This document shows positions 48,058 through 56,166 of a stretch of DNA of 64,000 nt, in pieces; the stretch's first letter is position 1; each line of letters starts with the position of its first letter. The notes beneath the pieces were generated by a model. That model saw only the letters and a program-made list of their open reading frames with translations, searched no databases and was not told the origin of the DNA. The stretch is from the NCBI GenBank assembly GCA_963737365.1, contig CAVTSD010000009.1, forward strand, positions 124,001-188,000, in the 5' to 3' direction. This DNA comes from Roseiarcus sp963737365. GTDB lineage: Bacteria > Pseudomonadota > Alphaproteobacteria > Rhizobiales > Beijerinckiaceae. The translations under genes and the position numbers were made by a program.

Positions 48058-48642
48058 TCACCAGGTCGAGAAATGCGCCTCGACCTTTCTGAGAAAAGCT
48101 TTGCGGCGCTCGGGTGTGGTGTGATTCATGTCGTGGTGGGCGAGATAATCGCAACGCGCGCCGGGCGCGCAAATCCTGCGCATGGAGCGTGTCAGGAAGC
48201 GCCGCGACGGATCGCCCATCATGAACGTCAACCATCGCGCGCCGCCATAGGTGCAGACGACCCCCAGTCGTTTGATGTTGTGAAGGCAGGGATTGTAGGA
48301 GCCGTCTTCGCCGAGGGTGAAGCTGACGCCGGGCAAAAAGACCTTGTCGATGAATCCCTTCAGGATCGCTGGAAACCCCATGTTCCAGACCGGGAAGGAA
48401 AACACGAGCGCTTCGGCGGCCAGAAGGCGATCCACGTAAGGGGCGACCTTGCGACGGTTGACGGCGACGTTGTGGTAGTCGATCCGATCCTCCCGCGACA
48501 TTACGGGATCGAAGCCTTCCGCGTTGAGATCGCAATTGTCGACCTCGTGCCCCTTCGCTCGCAAGACCTCGACGACTTTGGCGTGCAGGGCGGTGCCGAA
48601 ACTCGTCTCGACCGGATGGGCGAACAACACCAGGATACGCAA
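48058..48642 (-). CDS. Flavodoxin-fold NAD(P)H oxidoreductase
   Basis: A 194-residue flavodoxin_2 family protein (NAD(P)H:quinone oxidoreductase/KefF/MdaB type). The FMN phosphate-binding start MRILVLFAHPVETSF and the central VFSFPVWNMGFPAILKGFIDKVF are typical. It is the last gene of the minus-strand run binding protein - amidohydrolase - FAD oxidase - reductase, nine bases after the oxidase stop. It could reduce a quinone, nitro or azo group, or supply reduced flavin, in the pathway. Confidence 0.85.
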   Translation of the reverse strand: MRILVLFAHPVETSFGTALHAKVVEVLRAKGHEVDNCDLNAEGFDPVMSREDRIDYHNVAVNRRKVAPYVDRLLAAEALVFSFPVWNMGFPAILKGFIDKVFLPGVSFTLGEDGSYNPCLHNIKRLGVVCTYGGARWLTFMMGDPSRRFLTRSMRRICAPGARCDYLAHHDMNHTTPERRKAFLRKVEAHFSTW

Positions 48643-48651
48643 CGCTTAAGC

Positions 48652-50083
48652 TCAGTTCTGAGCGGCGCGCGCCCGCGCCTCGAGGCCGGGGAAGAGGAAG
48701 TTCCGGCCGGCGGAAAAATCAAAATCCGGGTTCTCCCAGGCGATCATCTTGCCCGGATTGAGCAGCCCCCGAGGATCGGTTTCACGCTTGAACGCGAGCT
48801 GGATTGCGTCGGTCTGTTTCATGCCCCCCTCCTCGAGGGTGTAGCGGTGCGGGTTGAAGATCATGGCACCCGTCGCCTCGTGTTCGGCGATGATCTCCTG
48901 AAGCCGTTCTTCGGTCGAGAAGCGCACGAGCGGCAGGCCCGCGAACCCGATTCTGCCGTTGAAGCGGATGAGCTCCAGATGGGCCCTGACCTCGTCCCCG
49001 TAGCGTTCGTGGATGCGCTTGATCAGCGCGAGCGCGCCCTCGTTGGGATAGCGGACCTGCAGATAGGTGATGCGGGGATCGACGCGGAGAGCGCGCAGCG
49101 TGGTATGGTTCCAGGTCAGTTCGTAATTGGGCGGCAAGCCGGCGCGCGTCTCGGGCGCCGCGCGACTCGAGTTCGAGCAAGATCCGGGCGTCTTTGTAGG
49201 CCCGGGTGAACGCTTCGAACGCGTCGAGAGCGTGGGGGGCGATCATCAAAATGACGACGCTGTCGCCGGCGGGGATGAGCGCGCGGTGGCGCAGAAAATA
49301 GTCGTGGGGCGTCGGCCCAGCGACGACCGTGACCAGCTTTTTGAGGATTCCATCCTGCTCCGCGAGCCCTAAAGCATAGGCGGCCGCCGCGTCGAAGCGG
49401 TCGAACCCGACAATAACGTCGACCCAATCGTAGTGCGCCGTGAGCGGCATCTCGACTTCGGTGATGATTCCGTTCGTGCCATAGGCATGCACCGCCTTGT
49501 GCAGATTCTCGCCCGTCAATTCGAGCGTGCGCGGTTCCTCTTCCAGCGTCATGATGCGCAGGCGCAGCACGTTGCCGAAGTCGCGCAGGCCGCCCCAGGT
49601 GATCGAGCCGACGCCTCCAGAGCCGCCGGCGACAAAGCCGCCGACCGAAGCCGTGCCCCGAGTCGACGGGAACATCCGCATTTCCTGCCCGGACGCCGCG
49701 GCGGCTTTGTCGACGTCGATCAAGAGCGCGCCAGGTTCGCAGACGACTCGGCCGTGCTCGATCGACCGGATTGTGTTCATCTCCGCGAGGTTCAAGAGCA
49801 CGCCGCCGGTCAAAGGCATCGCCTGGCCGTAATTGCCGGTTCCGGCGCCGCGGGGAGTCACGGGAATTCCGAGCTTGTACGCGGCGGCAAGAACGGTCCG
49901 AACCTCGGACTCGCTCTTCGGCGAAATCACGACGTCAGCGGTCACCGCCTCGAGCTCGCGCTTCAGCACCGGAGAATACCAATAGAAGTCGCGGCTCTTC
50001 TGCTTGACCAGGATGGGATCGTCCTCCCACTTGATCAGACCGATCTCAGCGCGCAGCGCCGCGATGTCGTAGGTCCCGCTCAT
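48652..50083 (-). CDS. FAD-linked oxidase (GlcD/PCMH type, frame interrupted)
   Basis: About 476 residues after correction. The N-terminal FAD-binding PCMH domain shows PVTPRGAGTGNYGQAMPL, MFPSTRGTASVGGFVAGGSGG and AYGTNGIITEVEMP. The C-terminal FAD-oxidase domain ends in HRYTLEEGGMKQTD and DPRGLLNPGKMI. The frame changes at GAGTTC (49169-49174; GAACTC on the coding strand); removing one base gives ARILLDSSRAAPETRAGLPPN. Relatives include glycolate and D-lactate dehydrogenases. The start overlaps the amidohydrolase stop (ATGA). It probably oxidises a hydroxy acid or amine intermediate of the pathway. Confidence 0.85.
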
Positions 50084-51403
50084 GGCGCGAGGCCCTCGAG
50101 CGCGTCGAGCTCGGCATAGTCGGGTGCCCTGGCGTCCGAGGCCTCGCCGTCTCTGACAATGACGCGGTCGGATTGCGGGCGGGCGAAGAGCTCGGTGAAG
50201 TCGCGCGCTCTCGTCAGAATCATATCTGCGGGGCGCCCCGGGCGAAGCTCTCCCAGATCAAGGCCCATCGCCTTGGCCGGCGCGCTGCAGACCGCCGGCG
50301 CCCAGTCGGCGAAAGGGTAGTCAAGATGCAAAATTCGAACCCCCTCGCGCCATACCTCCATCATGTCCAGGTCGCCATAGGCGTAGAAGGGATCGCGAGT
50401 GTTGTCGCTCGCAATCATCACGTTCACCCCGGCGCGTTTCAGTTCGTGCAGCGCGGTGACGCCACGCCAGCGCGGCGTTCGGCCGGCCTCACGATCCTGC
50501 AGGAACATATTGCACATCGGCAAGGATACGAGACTGAGCCCCGCCTTGGCGACGGCGTCGATCGTCCGTCGCCCTTTCATCATCGTCCTGCCGCGCGAGC
50601 GAGCAACAATGACCAACGAGGATTTGCCCCGGGAACTTGCGCTCAATCGCCATGTCAGCGATCGCCTTGAGAGAGCGAGCCGTGGGATCAGCCGTCTCAT
50701 CGACATGGAAATCAAGGTCCCAGCCCTTGCGCTCGGCCAGCGCAAACAAGACTTCGAGACCCTCGTTCACGTTCGGCGCCATGCGGGTTGCCGCGCCAAG
50801 GATGCCGCTCCCATGAGCTTCGACCATCGCTTCAACGTCGGCCATGTGAGAAGCGTTGAACGCGAAATCGATGATGAAAAGAGGCGACGCCTGCAGGTCG
50901 ATCTTGCCCCGCCAGCGGTCTCGTGCTTCGGCCACGACCGGCCAACTGATGCGCGTTTGCGGGCCGAGACTGTCGATGTGGGTGCGGACGGCGATCGTCC
51001 CATGCGCATAGGCGCAGCGCAGGCTGAACTCCATGCGCGCAGCGACGTCGGCGGCGCTCCAATTGGCCGAACGGTCTTCGATCGTCGCCGCGACCGCGCT
51101 CTCGAAGTCGCCGCGCGGATTCCGCTTCCGCCGCCAGATGTGGCCCTTGTCGAGATGGGTGTGCACATCGACGAACAGCGGCAGCACGATGCGTCCTGAC
51201 ATCGCGACTTCCGGCCTTTCGCCAAAATCGACGGCGCCATGAGGGACGATCTCCGCGACAGCCCCTTCGTCAACGAGGATGTCGACGATGGCGAAGCCGT
51301 CGAAGTCGAGCGGCGCGATCGGATCAGGCAGCATGCGGCCCAGGACGCGCGCCTGCTTCAGCACGTAGCGCGCGCCGCCGGGAAGGGCGAGCGCTGCAGT
51401 CAA
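50080..51403 (-). CDS. Cytosine-deaminase-like amidohydrolase (frame interrupted)
   Basis: About 440 residues after correction. Metal-dependent hydrolase motifs are in order: VDVHTHLDKGHIW (HxH), FHVDETADP, GHCCSLARQ, and after the break LSLVSLPMCNMFLQDR and MIASDNTRDPFYAYGDLD (catalytic Asp). These match the cytosine deaminase/CodA branch. The frame changes near 50580 at GACGATGATG on the coding strand; one base less would read QDEMKGRRTIDAVA. This break does not have the GANTC signature. Such enzymes deaminate or hydrolyse cyclic C=N bonds of heterocycles; the substrate is unknown. Confidence 0.82.
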
Positions 51404-51487
51404 CGGTTCACCTCTTCCACACGAGCCAAGGGGCGAAGTGCGCGCGACTGTCTCTGGCCGATGTTCATTCGAAAAATCCCGCAGCCC

Positions 51488-52486
51488 TCACTTGGGGTGC
51501 AGGTCGACGCCCACGCCCTTGTTCACGAATTGCAGCGTATAGGCCTTCTTGTAATCGAGATCGGCCTTTTCGACGCCCGCCTTGACCATCGCATCGTAGA
51601 AATTCTTGATCCGCTCGTCGGTCATGCCGCCGATTCCCATCTTCGCTGTGTCGCCCGAATCGACCAAGCCATATTCCTTGATCTTGCCGATCGAGAAGGC
51701 GATCTGCTCGTCCGTCATATCCGGATTGTCTTTCTTGATCAGGGCGTTGGCTTTCGCATTATCGCCGTAAAGATAGTTGTACCAGCCGATCGCGGAGGCG
51801 TCGACGAACCGCTGGACGACGTCCGGATGGTCCTTGACGAGATCGGCGCGCGTCTCGATCGTCGTGGCGTAGGTCCCCCATCCGTTGTCGGCGAGCAGGA
51901 AGATGTTGGGCTTGAAGTGACCTTCGCGCTCGACGGCGAGCGGCTCGGAGGTCACGTAACCTTGCTGAATCGAATGGGTGTCGGCGATGAATGGCCCAGG
52001 GTTGAACGTATAGGGCTTGACGATTTCCTCCTTGAACCCGAAGGCCGACTTCATCCACTGGTAGTAGGTCACGAGTCCCTCCTTGCCGAGGAACGCTGTC
52101 GTCGCCTTCGGCAGCTCCGCCCATGTGTCTAGGCCGACGCCAGGGTGCGACATCATGATCTGAGGATCTTTTTGGAAATCCGCGGCGACGACGACGAGCG
52201 GGACATTCCGGTCGACCGCGTCGAAGGCCAGCAAAAGATTGCCGCCCATGTAGAAGTCCAACCGTCCGGCCGCCAGCAGGAGCTCGTTGTTGGCCTGCGG
52301 CCCTCCCTGCACAATCGTGACATCGAGCCCGTATTTCGCATAAGTGCCGTCCACGACCGCCTGGTAATAGCCGCCGTGCTCGGCCTCGGCGAGCCAGTTT
52401 GTGCCGAAGGAAACCTTGTCGGCCGCGAACGCCGACGACGTGAACAGGCAAAGCCCAAATGCCAAGCGGGCGCCAAGGAATTTCAT
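51488..52486 (-). CDS. ABC transporter substrate-binding protein, NMT1/THI5-like
   Basis: A 332-residue periplasmic binding protein with a signal peptide cleaved after AFA (MKFLGARLAFGLCLFTSSAFA). The fold is SsuA/NrtA/ThiY-like: VSFGTNWLAEAEHGGYYQAV, VTIVQGGPQANNELLLAAG and PFIADTHSIQQGYVTSEP. Family members bind pyrimidine precursors, sulfonates, nitrate or riboflavin. No permease or ATPase gene is in the window, so those parts must be encoded elsewhere. It heads the minus-strand run of the catabolic cluster, divergent from ridA. Confidence 0.88.
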   Translation of the reverse strand: MKFLGARLAFGLCLFTSSAFAADKVSFGTNWLAEAEHGGYYQAVVDGTYAKYGLDVTIVQGGPQANNELLLAAGRLDFYMGGNLLLAFDAVDRNVPLVVVAADFQKDPQIMMSHPGVGLDTWAELPKATTAFLGKEGLVTYYQWMKSAFGFKEEIVKPYTFNPGPFIADTHSIQQGYVTSEPLAVEREGHFKPNIFLLADNGWGTYATTIETRADLVKDHPDVVQRFVDASAIGWYNYLYGDNAKANALIKKDNPDMTDEQIAFSIGKIKEYGLVDSGDTAKMGIGGMTDERIKNFYDAMVKAGVEKADLDYKKAYTLQFVNKGVGVDLHPK

Positions 52487-52602
52487 CGTGTGCTCCGTTC
52501 AGACTTGCGTCGCTGTGTCGCCGCTTGCAACTTAGGCGCCATGGCGAGCCTGGCCCACGCACGCGAAGGGCCTGGGAAGGCCGCTGTTGGAGACCTTAGC
52601 AG

Positions 52603-52989
52603 ATGCGGAGATTGAACCCGGACGCAATCCATCCCCCGTTTGCGAACTACGCGCATGGAATCGAAATCGACCCCGGCGCGCGGCTCGTCTTCTGTTCGGG
52701 CCAATTGGGGATTGGTCGCGACGGCGTAGTTCCCGATGACGTGGAGAGTCAGGCGCGTCTTTGCTTTCGCGCCATTGTCGCGATCCTCGGCGAAGCGTCA
52801 ATGTCTCTCGCCGATGTCGTTCGGCTGAACGCCTATGTCGCCTCTGCGCAATATTTGAGCGGCTACATGAAGGTGCGCGACGAATTCGTGGGTCATCCGC
52901 CTCCAGCATCGACTTTGATGATCGTCCAGGGCTTTGCTCGGCCCGAATTCAAAGTCGAGATCGAGGCTGTCGCCGCGCGCGCGGCTTGA
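52603..52989 (+). CDS. RidA/YjgF/UK114-family protein lacking the usual catalytic Arg
   Basis: A 128-residue RidA-fold protein (LVFCSGQLGIGRDG, VVRLNAYVASAQYLSGYMKVRDEF, KVEIEAVAA). RidA hydrolyses reactive imines from flavin or PLP enzymes, using an arginine in PARS (Arg105 in E. coli). Here the corresponding site reads PAST, so that arginine is replaced by serine and classic imine deaminase activity is doubtful. It lies with the FAD oxidase, creatininase and amidases, a context seen for other Rid subfamilies in heterocycle breakdown. It probably forms a trimer. Confidence 0.85.
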   Translation: MRRLNPDAIHPPFANYAHGIEIDPGARLVFCSGQLGIGRDGVVPDDVESQARLCFRAIVAILGEASMSLADVVRLNAYVASAQYLSGYMKVRDEFVGHPPPASTLMIVQGFARPEFKVEIEAVAARAA

Positions 52990-53005
52990 ACGCCGGGAGA
53001 TTTGC

Positions 53006-53824
53006 ATGCTGCCAACAAAGTTTTGGGCCGAGATGAGCTGGCGCGATTTCGCCGCCGCCGACATGAGTCAAGTCGTCGCGGTCCTGCCGGTCGCGGCGAT
53101 CGAGCAACATGGGCCTCACCTGCCGGTCGGGGTCGACATGTTCATCAACGAGGGCTATTTCGCGACCGCGGTCAAGCGAATCCCTGAGGACATGCCGGTG
53201 CTGATCCTGCCGATCCAAGCGGTCGGCAAGTCCAATGAGCACATCGAATATCCGGGCACGCTGACGTTTTCCCTCGAGACGGTCACCCGGGCGTGGACCG
53301 AGATCGGCGACAGCGTCGCACGCACCGGATGCCGCAAACTCATCTTCATGAATTCGCACGGCGGCAACGTCCCGGTCATCGACGCCGTGGTGAGAGAGTT
53401 GCGGATTCGCCGCCGCATGCTCGCCGTCCATGCCGCCTGGCACCGGCTGGGCTATCCGGCGGATCTGTTTTCGCCTCAAGAGCGCGCGCACGGCATACAC
53501 GGCGGCGAGGCGGAGACCTCGCTCATGCTTGCTTTCAAACCGAAGACCGTGCGCATGAGCGAAGCTCAGAACTTCGTGAGCTCGGCGATCGGAATCGAGC
53601 AGGAGTTTCGTCAACTTCGCGTGACCCAGCCGATCGGCTTCGGCTGGATGGCGAGTGATTTGCACCCGCTCGGCACCGCCGGCGACGCCTCGAAGGCGAC
53701 GGCCGAGAAGGGCGAGGCTTGCGCCGCGAACGGCGCGGACGCCTTTATCGATTTGTTGCGCGACGTGCTGGCTTTCGATCTCAAGCGCCTCAATGACGGG
53801 CCGCTGGGCCGCGCGAAGGGATGA
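53006..53824 (+). CDS. Creatininase-family amidohydrolase
   Basis: About 272 residues from the ATG at 53006 (MLPTKFWAEMSWRDF), preceded by GGGAGA. Metal-binding and catalytic motifs of the family are present: PVAAIEQHGPHLPVGVD, FMNSHGGNVPVID and GIHGGEAETSLML. Members open cyclic amides (creatinine) or cleave formamides (in riboflavin and F420 synthesis). It starts 17 bases after ridA and probably shares its transcript. In this cluster it is the best candidate for a ring-opening hydrolase. Confidence 0.9.
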   Translation: MLPTKFWAEMSWRDFAAADMSQVVAVLPVAAIEQHGPHLPVGVDMFINEGYFATAVKRIPEDMPVLILPIQAVGKSNEHIEYPGTLTFSLETVTRAWTEIGDSVARTGCRKLIFMNSHGGNVPVIDAVVRELRIRRRMLAVHAAWHRLGYPADLFSPQERAHGIHGGEAETSLMLAFKPKTVRMSEAQNFVSSAIGIEQEFRQLRVTQPIGFGWMASDLHPLGTAGDASKATAEKGEACAANGADAFIDLLRDVLAFDLKRLNDGPLGRAKG

Positions 53825-53839
53825 CCCGGCGAACTCCGA

Positions 53840-55615
53840 TCAGAGAGATTTGAGGTAAGCGCGCCATCCGCCAAAGCGCGAGATATCTTCAGCCTTCTTG
53901 ACTGCTTCCGCCTCGACCAGAAAGCCTTTCACGGGAACGCCGTCCTCGAAGCGGATCGAGCCGACGCCGAGCGGCGGCGGGATTTTCGCGACGAAAGCGC
54001 CGAAGCCCGCGGGGTCCAGCGTCCAGACTTCAGCCTTGATGGCGGCGCCGGCGCCATCGCTGACGCGCAACAGTCCCGGTTTCGGCGGAGTCGTGCCCGG
54101 CAGCGCGAAGAGAACGTAATCCGGCGTCGTCTCCACTTCGCGCGCGAAGGATGCGCCGAGTTCGACAAGTTCGCGGTTGAGCGGCAGACCCGAGAGATGC
54201 GCGCCGACGACCGCGATCTCGATGCGGTCGTCCTTCGCCTGCGGTGCGAGAGGCGCGGCGCGAGCGCCCGTCATCGAAGCGCGGGCGCCGGCGTGGATCG
54301 CGGCGGCGACGCCGGCGATGAGACCGTCGGCGCGGGCGGGCGCGATCAGAGTGACGCTCGACGGCAGCCCATCGCCACGCAGGCTCGCGGGAACCGCGAT
54401 CGCGCAGAGGTCGAGCAGATTGACGAAGTTGGTGTAGGTTCCGAGTCTGGAATTGAGAGTGATCGGATCGGCCTCGACCTCCGCCACGGTATATGGGCGC
54501 GGCATCGTCGGAACGAGCATCGCGTCGAATTCGGACCAGACACGGCTTGTCTTCCGCTTCTGATCCGCGAGCCGGTAGAACGCCTCGAACGCGGCGACCG
54601 CATCGAACTTGCGCGCGGCTTCGATGATCGTGCGGGTCACCGGATGCAGAGCGTCCGGGTTGCTCTCGATCAGCGACTTCACCGCGGCGTAGCGCTCGGC
54701 GACCCACGGACCTTCATAGAGCAAGCGGGCGACCGCGGCGAACGGCTCGAAGTCGAATTCGACGATGCGCGCGCCGAGCAATTCGGCAAGCTGAAGGTCC
54801 TGCGAGAAGGCCGCCGAAGAATTCGCGTCGTCAAAGAACTGGCGCTGATCAGGGCGGGGAACGCCCAGCCGAAAACCGCTAGGGAAAGCCGAAAGGGCAG
54901 GGGGAGAAAAAGAGCGGCTATAGGCGTCCTGTTCGTCAAAAGCGCACGCCGCCTGAAACACCGCAAAGGCGTCGTCGACATCGCCGGCGAAAATCGAAAT
55001 GGTGTCCAGCGTTCGGCAGGCTGGGACCATCCCGGATGCCGAGAGGGTGCCGAGCGACGGCTTCAGCCCGACGATTCCGTTGAGCGCGGCCGGCACCCGG
55101 CCCGATCCCGCGGTGTCGGTTCCGAGGGCGAACGGGACGAGGCCCGCGGCGACCGCCGGCGCCGAGCCGGAGCTCGATCCTCCGGGTATGAGATCCGCGC
55201 GCAACGCGTTGCGTGGAACCCCGTAGGGCGAACGGACGCCGACGAGGCCGGTCGCAAACTGGTCGAGATTCGTCTTGCCGATGACGATCGCGCCCGCCCC
55301 TTCGAGCCTCTCGACGACAAAGGCCGATTTTTCGGGGCGATAGGCGAAGGCGGGACAAGCCGCTGTCGTGGGGAGCCCGGCGACATCGATATTGTCTTTG
55401 ACCACGAACGGAACGCCGTAGAGCGGCTTCCCTTGCGGGCCCGAGGCCTGCACGCGCTCGGCGATCGCGAGCGCTTCGGCTTTTGGTCGGATGGCGATGA
55501 AGAGCGCTGGATCGTTATGGCTCTCGATGCGCGCGTATGTCTCTTCGATCGTCGACTGCAGTGACTTGCCCGCGGCGTGCGCGGCGACATACGTCCCGAT
55601 TTTGGCGGTCATCAC
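53840..55615 (-). CDS. atzF: Allophanate hydrolase, AtzF type
   Basis: A 591-residue protein with an amidase-signature domain (about 1-445: VVKDNIDVAG with the catalytic Lys, GGSSSGSAPAVAAG with the Ser pair, GTDTAGSGRVPAALNG) and the C-terminal allophanate hydrolase domain (about 470-591: VVGAHLSGLPLNREL). AtzF hydrolyses allophanate to ammonia and carbon dioxide and occurs in urea amidolyase, cyanurate and guanidine pathways. It converges with the creatininase gene and diverges from atzG. There is no urea carboxylase domain or neighbour, so allophanate must come from another route. Confidence 0.88.
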   Translation of the reverse strand: MMTAKIGTYVAAHAAGKSLQSTIEETYARIESHNDPALFIAIRPKAEALAIAERVQASGPQGKPLYGVPFVVKDNIDVAGLPTTAACPAFAYRPEKSAFVVERLEGAGAIVIGKTNLDQFATGLVGVRSPYGVPRNALRADLIPGGSSSGSAPAVAAGLVPFALGTDTAGSGRVPAALNGIVGLKPSLGTLSASGMVPACRTLDTISIFAGDVDDAFAVFQAACAFDEQDAYSRSFSPPALSAFPSGFRLGVPRPDQRQFFDDANSSAAFSQDLQLAELLGARIVEFDFEPFAAVARLLYEGPWVAERYAAVKSLIESNPDALHPVTRTIIEAARKFDAVAAFEAFYRLADQKRKTSRVWSEFDAMLVPTMPRPYTVAEVEADPITLNSRLGTYTNFVNLLDLCAIAVPASLRGDGLPSSVTLIAPARADGLIAGVAAAIHAGARASMTGARAAPLAPQAKDDRIEIAVVGAHLSGLPLNRELVELGASFAREVETTPDYVLFALPGTTPPKPGLLRVSDGAGAAIKAEVWTLDPAGFGAFVAKIPPPLGVGSIRFEDGVPVKGFLVEAEAVKKAEDISRFGGWRAYLKSL

Positions 55616-55977
55616 GTTCAGGTCCCTGGCCAGCGGCTACTCACTATCGCCGCGACTACCATCGAGGCAAAGCACAAAAGGCGCGCAAACCGCGCCTTGG
55701 CGGCGCGCGCCTAAGCCAATCGCAAACTCGGCGGAAGGGGTCGACGGCTTTCGCCTAATCCTCGGGCGCCGCGCCGAAAGATTAGGCGCGCCACGGTCGG
55801 GGGCCACGGGCACGCCGCATGAGGGACCGCCTCGGGTGCGCTCGACAACGAGATCAATCGTGGCTATCAGGCCCGACCTGCTTTTTCGACCCGCGAGGCG
55901 ACGACGTTCGACATGAGCTGCGTGCAAAAAACGACGTCCGGCCGAACCCCGCCTGCGGCGTTCGGGCAGGGGGTTGC
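55616..55977. promoter_or_regulatory. Divergent intergenic region between atzF and atzG, with hairpin
   Basis: No gene is seen in these 360 bases, which must hold promoters for both directions. A hairpin CCGAACCCCGC-CT-GCGGCGTTCGG lies at 55942-55965, 13 bases before the atzG start and spanning the expected leader. It could mask or set off the ribosome-binding region (GGGGG at 55969-55973). Another GC-rich inverted stretch (GGCGCGC...GCGCGCC) occurs near 55680-55722. Confidence 0.45.
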
Positions 55978-56166
55978 ATGAGTGCGGATCCCTTTGATCC
56001 GGAAGCCTTGCTCAACGCAATGGTCCCGCTCCTGGGGCTCACCGTGACCGCGGAATCGCGTGCTCAGACACTGGTCCATTTACGGATCGCCGCGGAACAG
56101 GCGGAGAAGCTTCTCGCGGTCTCGCTCAACGAGGAGGATGAGCCCGCGCCGGTGTTCACGCCGTGA
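55978..56166 (+). CDS. atzG: AtzG-like small subunit (DUF4089)
   Basis: A 62-residue protein (MSADPFDPEALLNAMVPLLG, then VHLRIAAEQAEKLLAVSL). Size, helical pattern and position directly before an AtzE-type amidase match AtzG. In the Pseudomonas cyanuric acid pathway AtzG forms a heterotetramer with AtzE and is needed for 1-carboxybiuret hydrolase assembly. The stop overlaps the atzE start (GTGA), giving translational coupling and fixed stoichiometry. Confidence 0.8.
   Translation: MSADPFDPEALLNAMVPLLGLTVTAESRAQTLVHLRIAAEQAEKLLAVSLNEEDEPAPVFTP

Noticed and set aside
50575..50590. Amidohydrolase frame break as part of the GACTC/GAACTC set
   Set aside because: The local sequence is GACGATGATG on the coding strand. 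No GANTC site can be restored, so it was kept separate.
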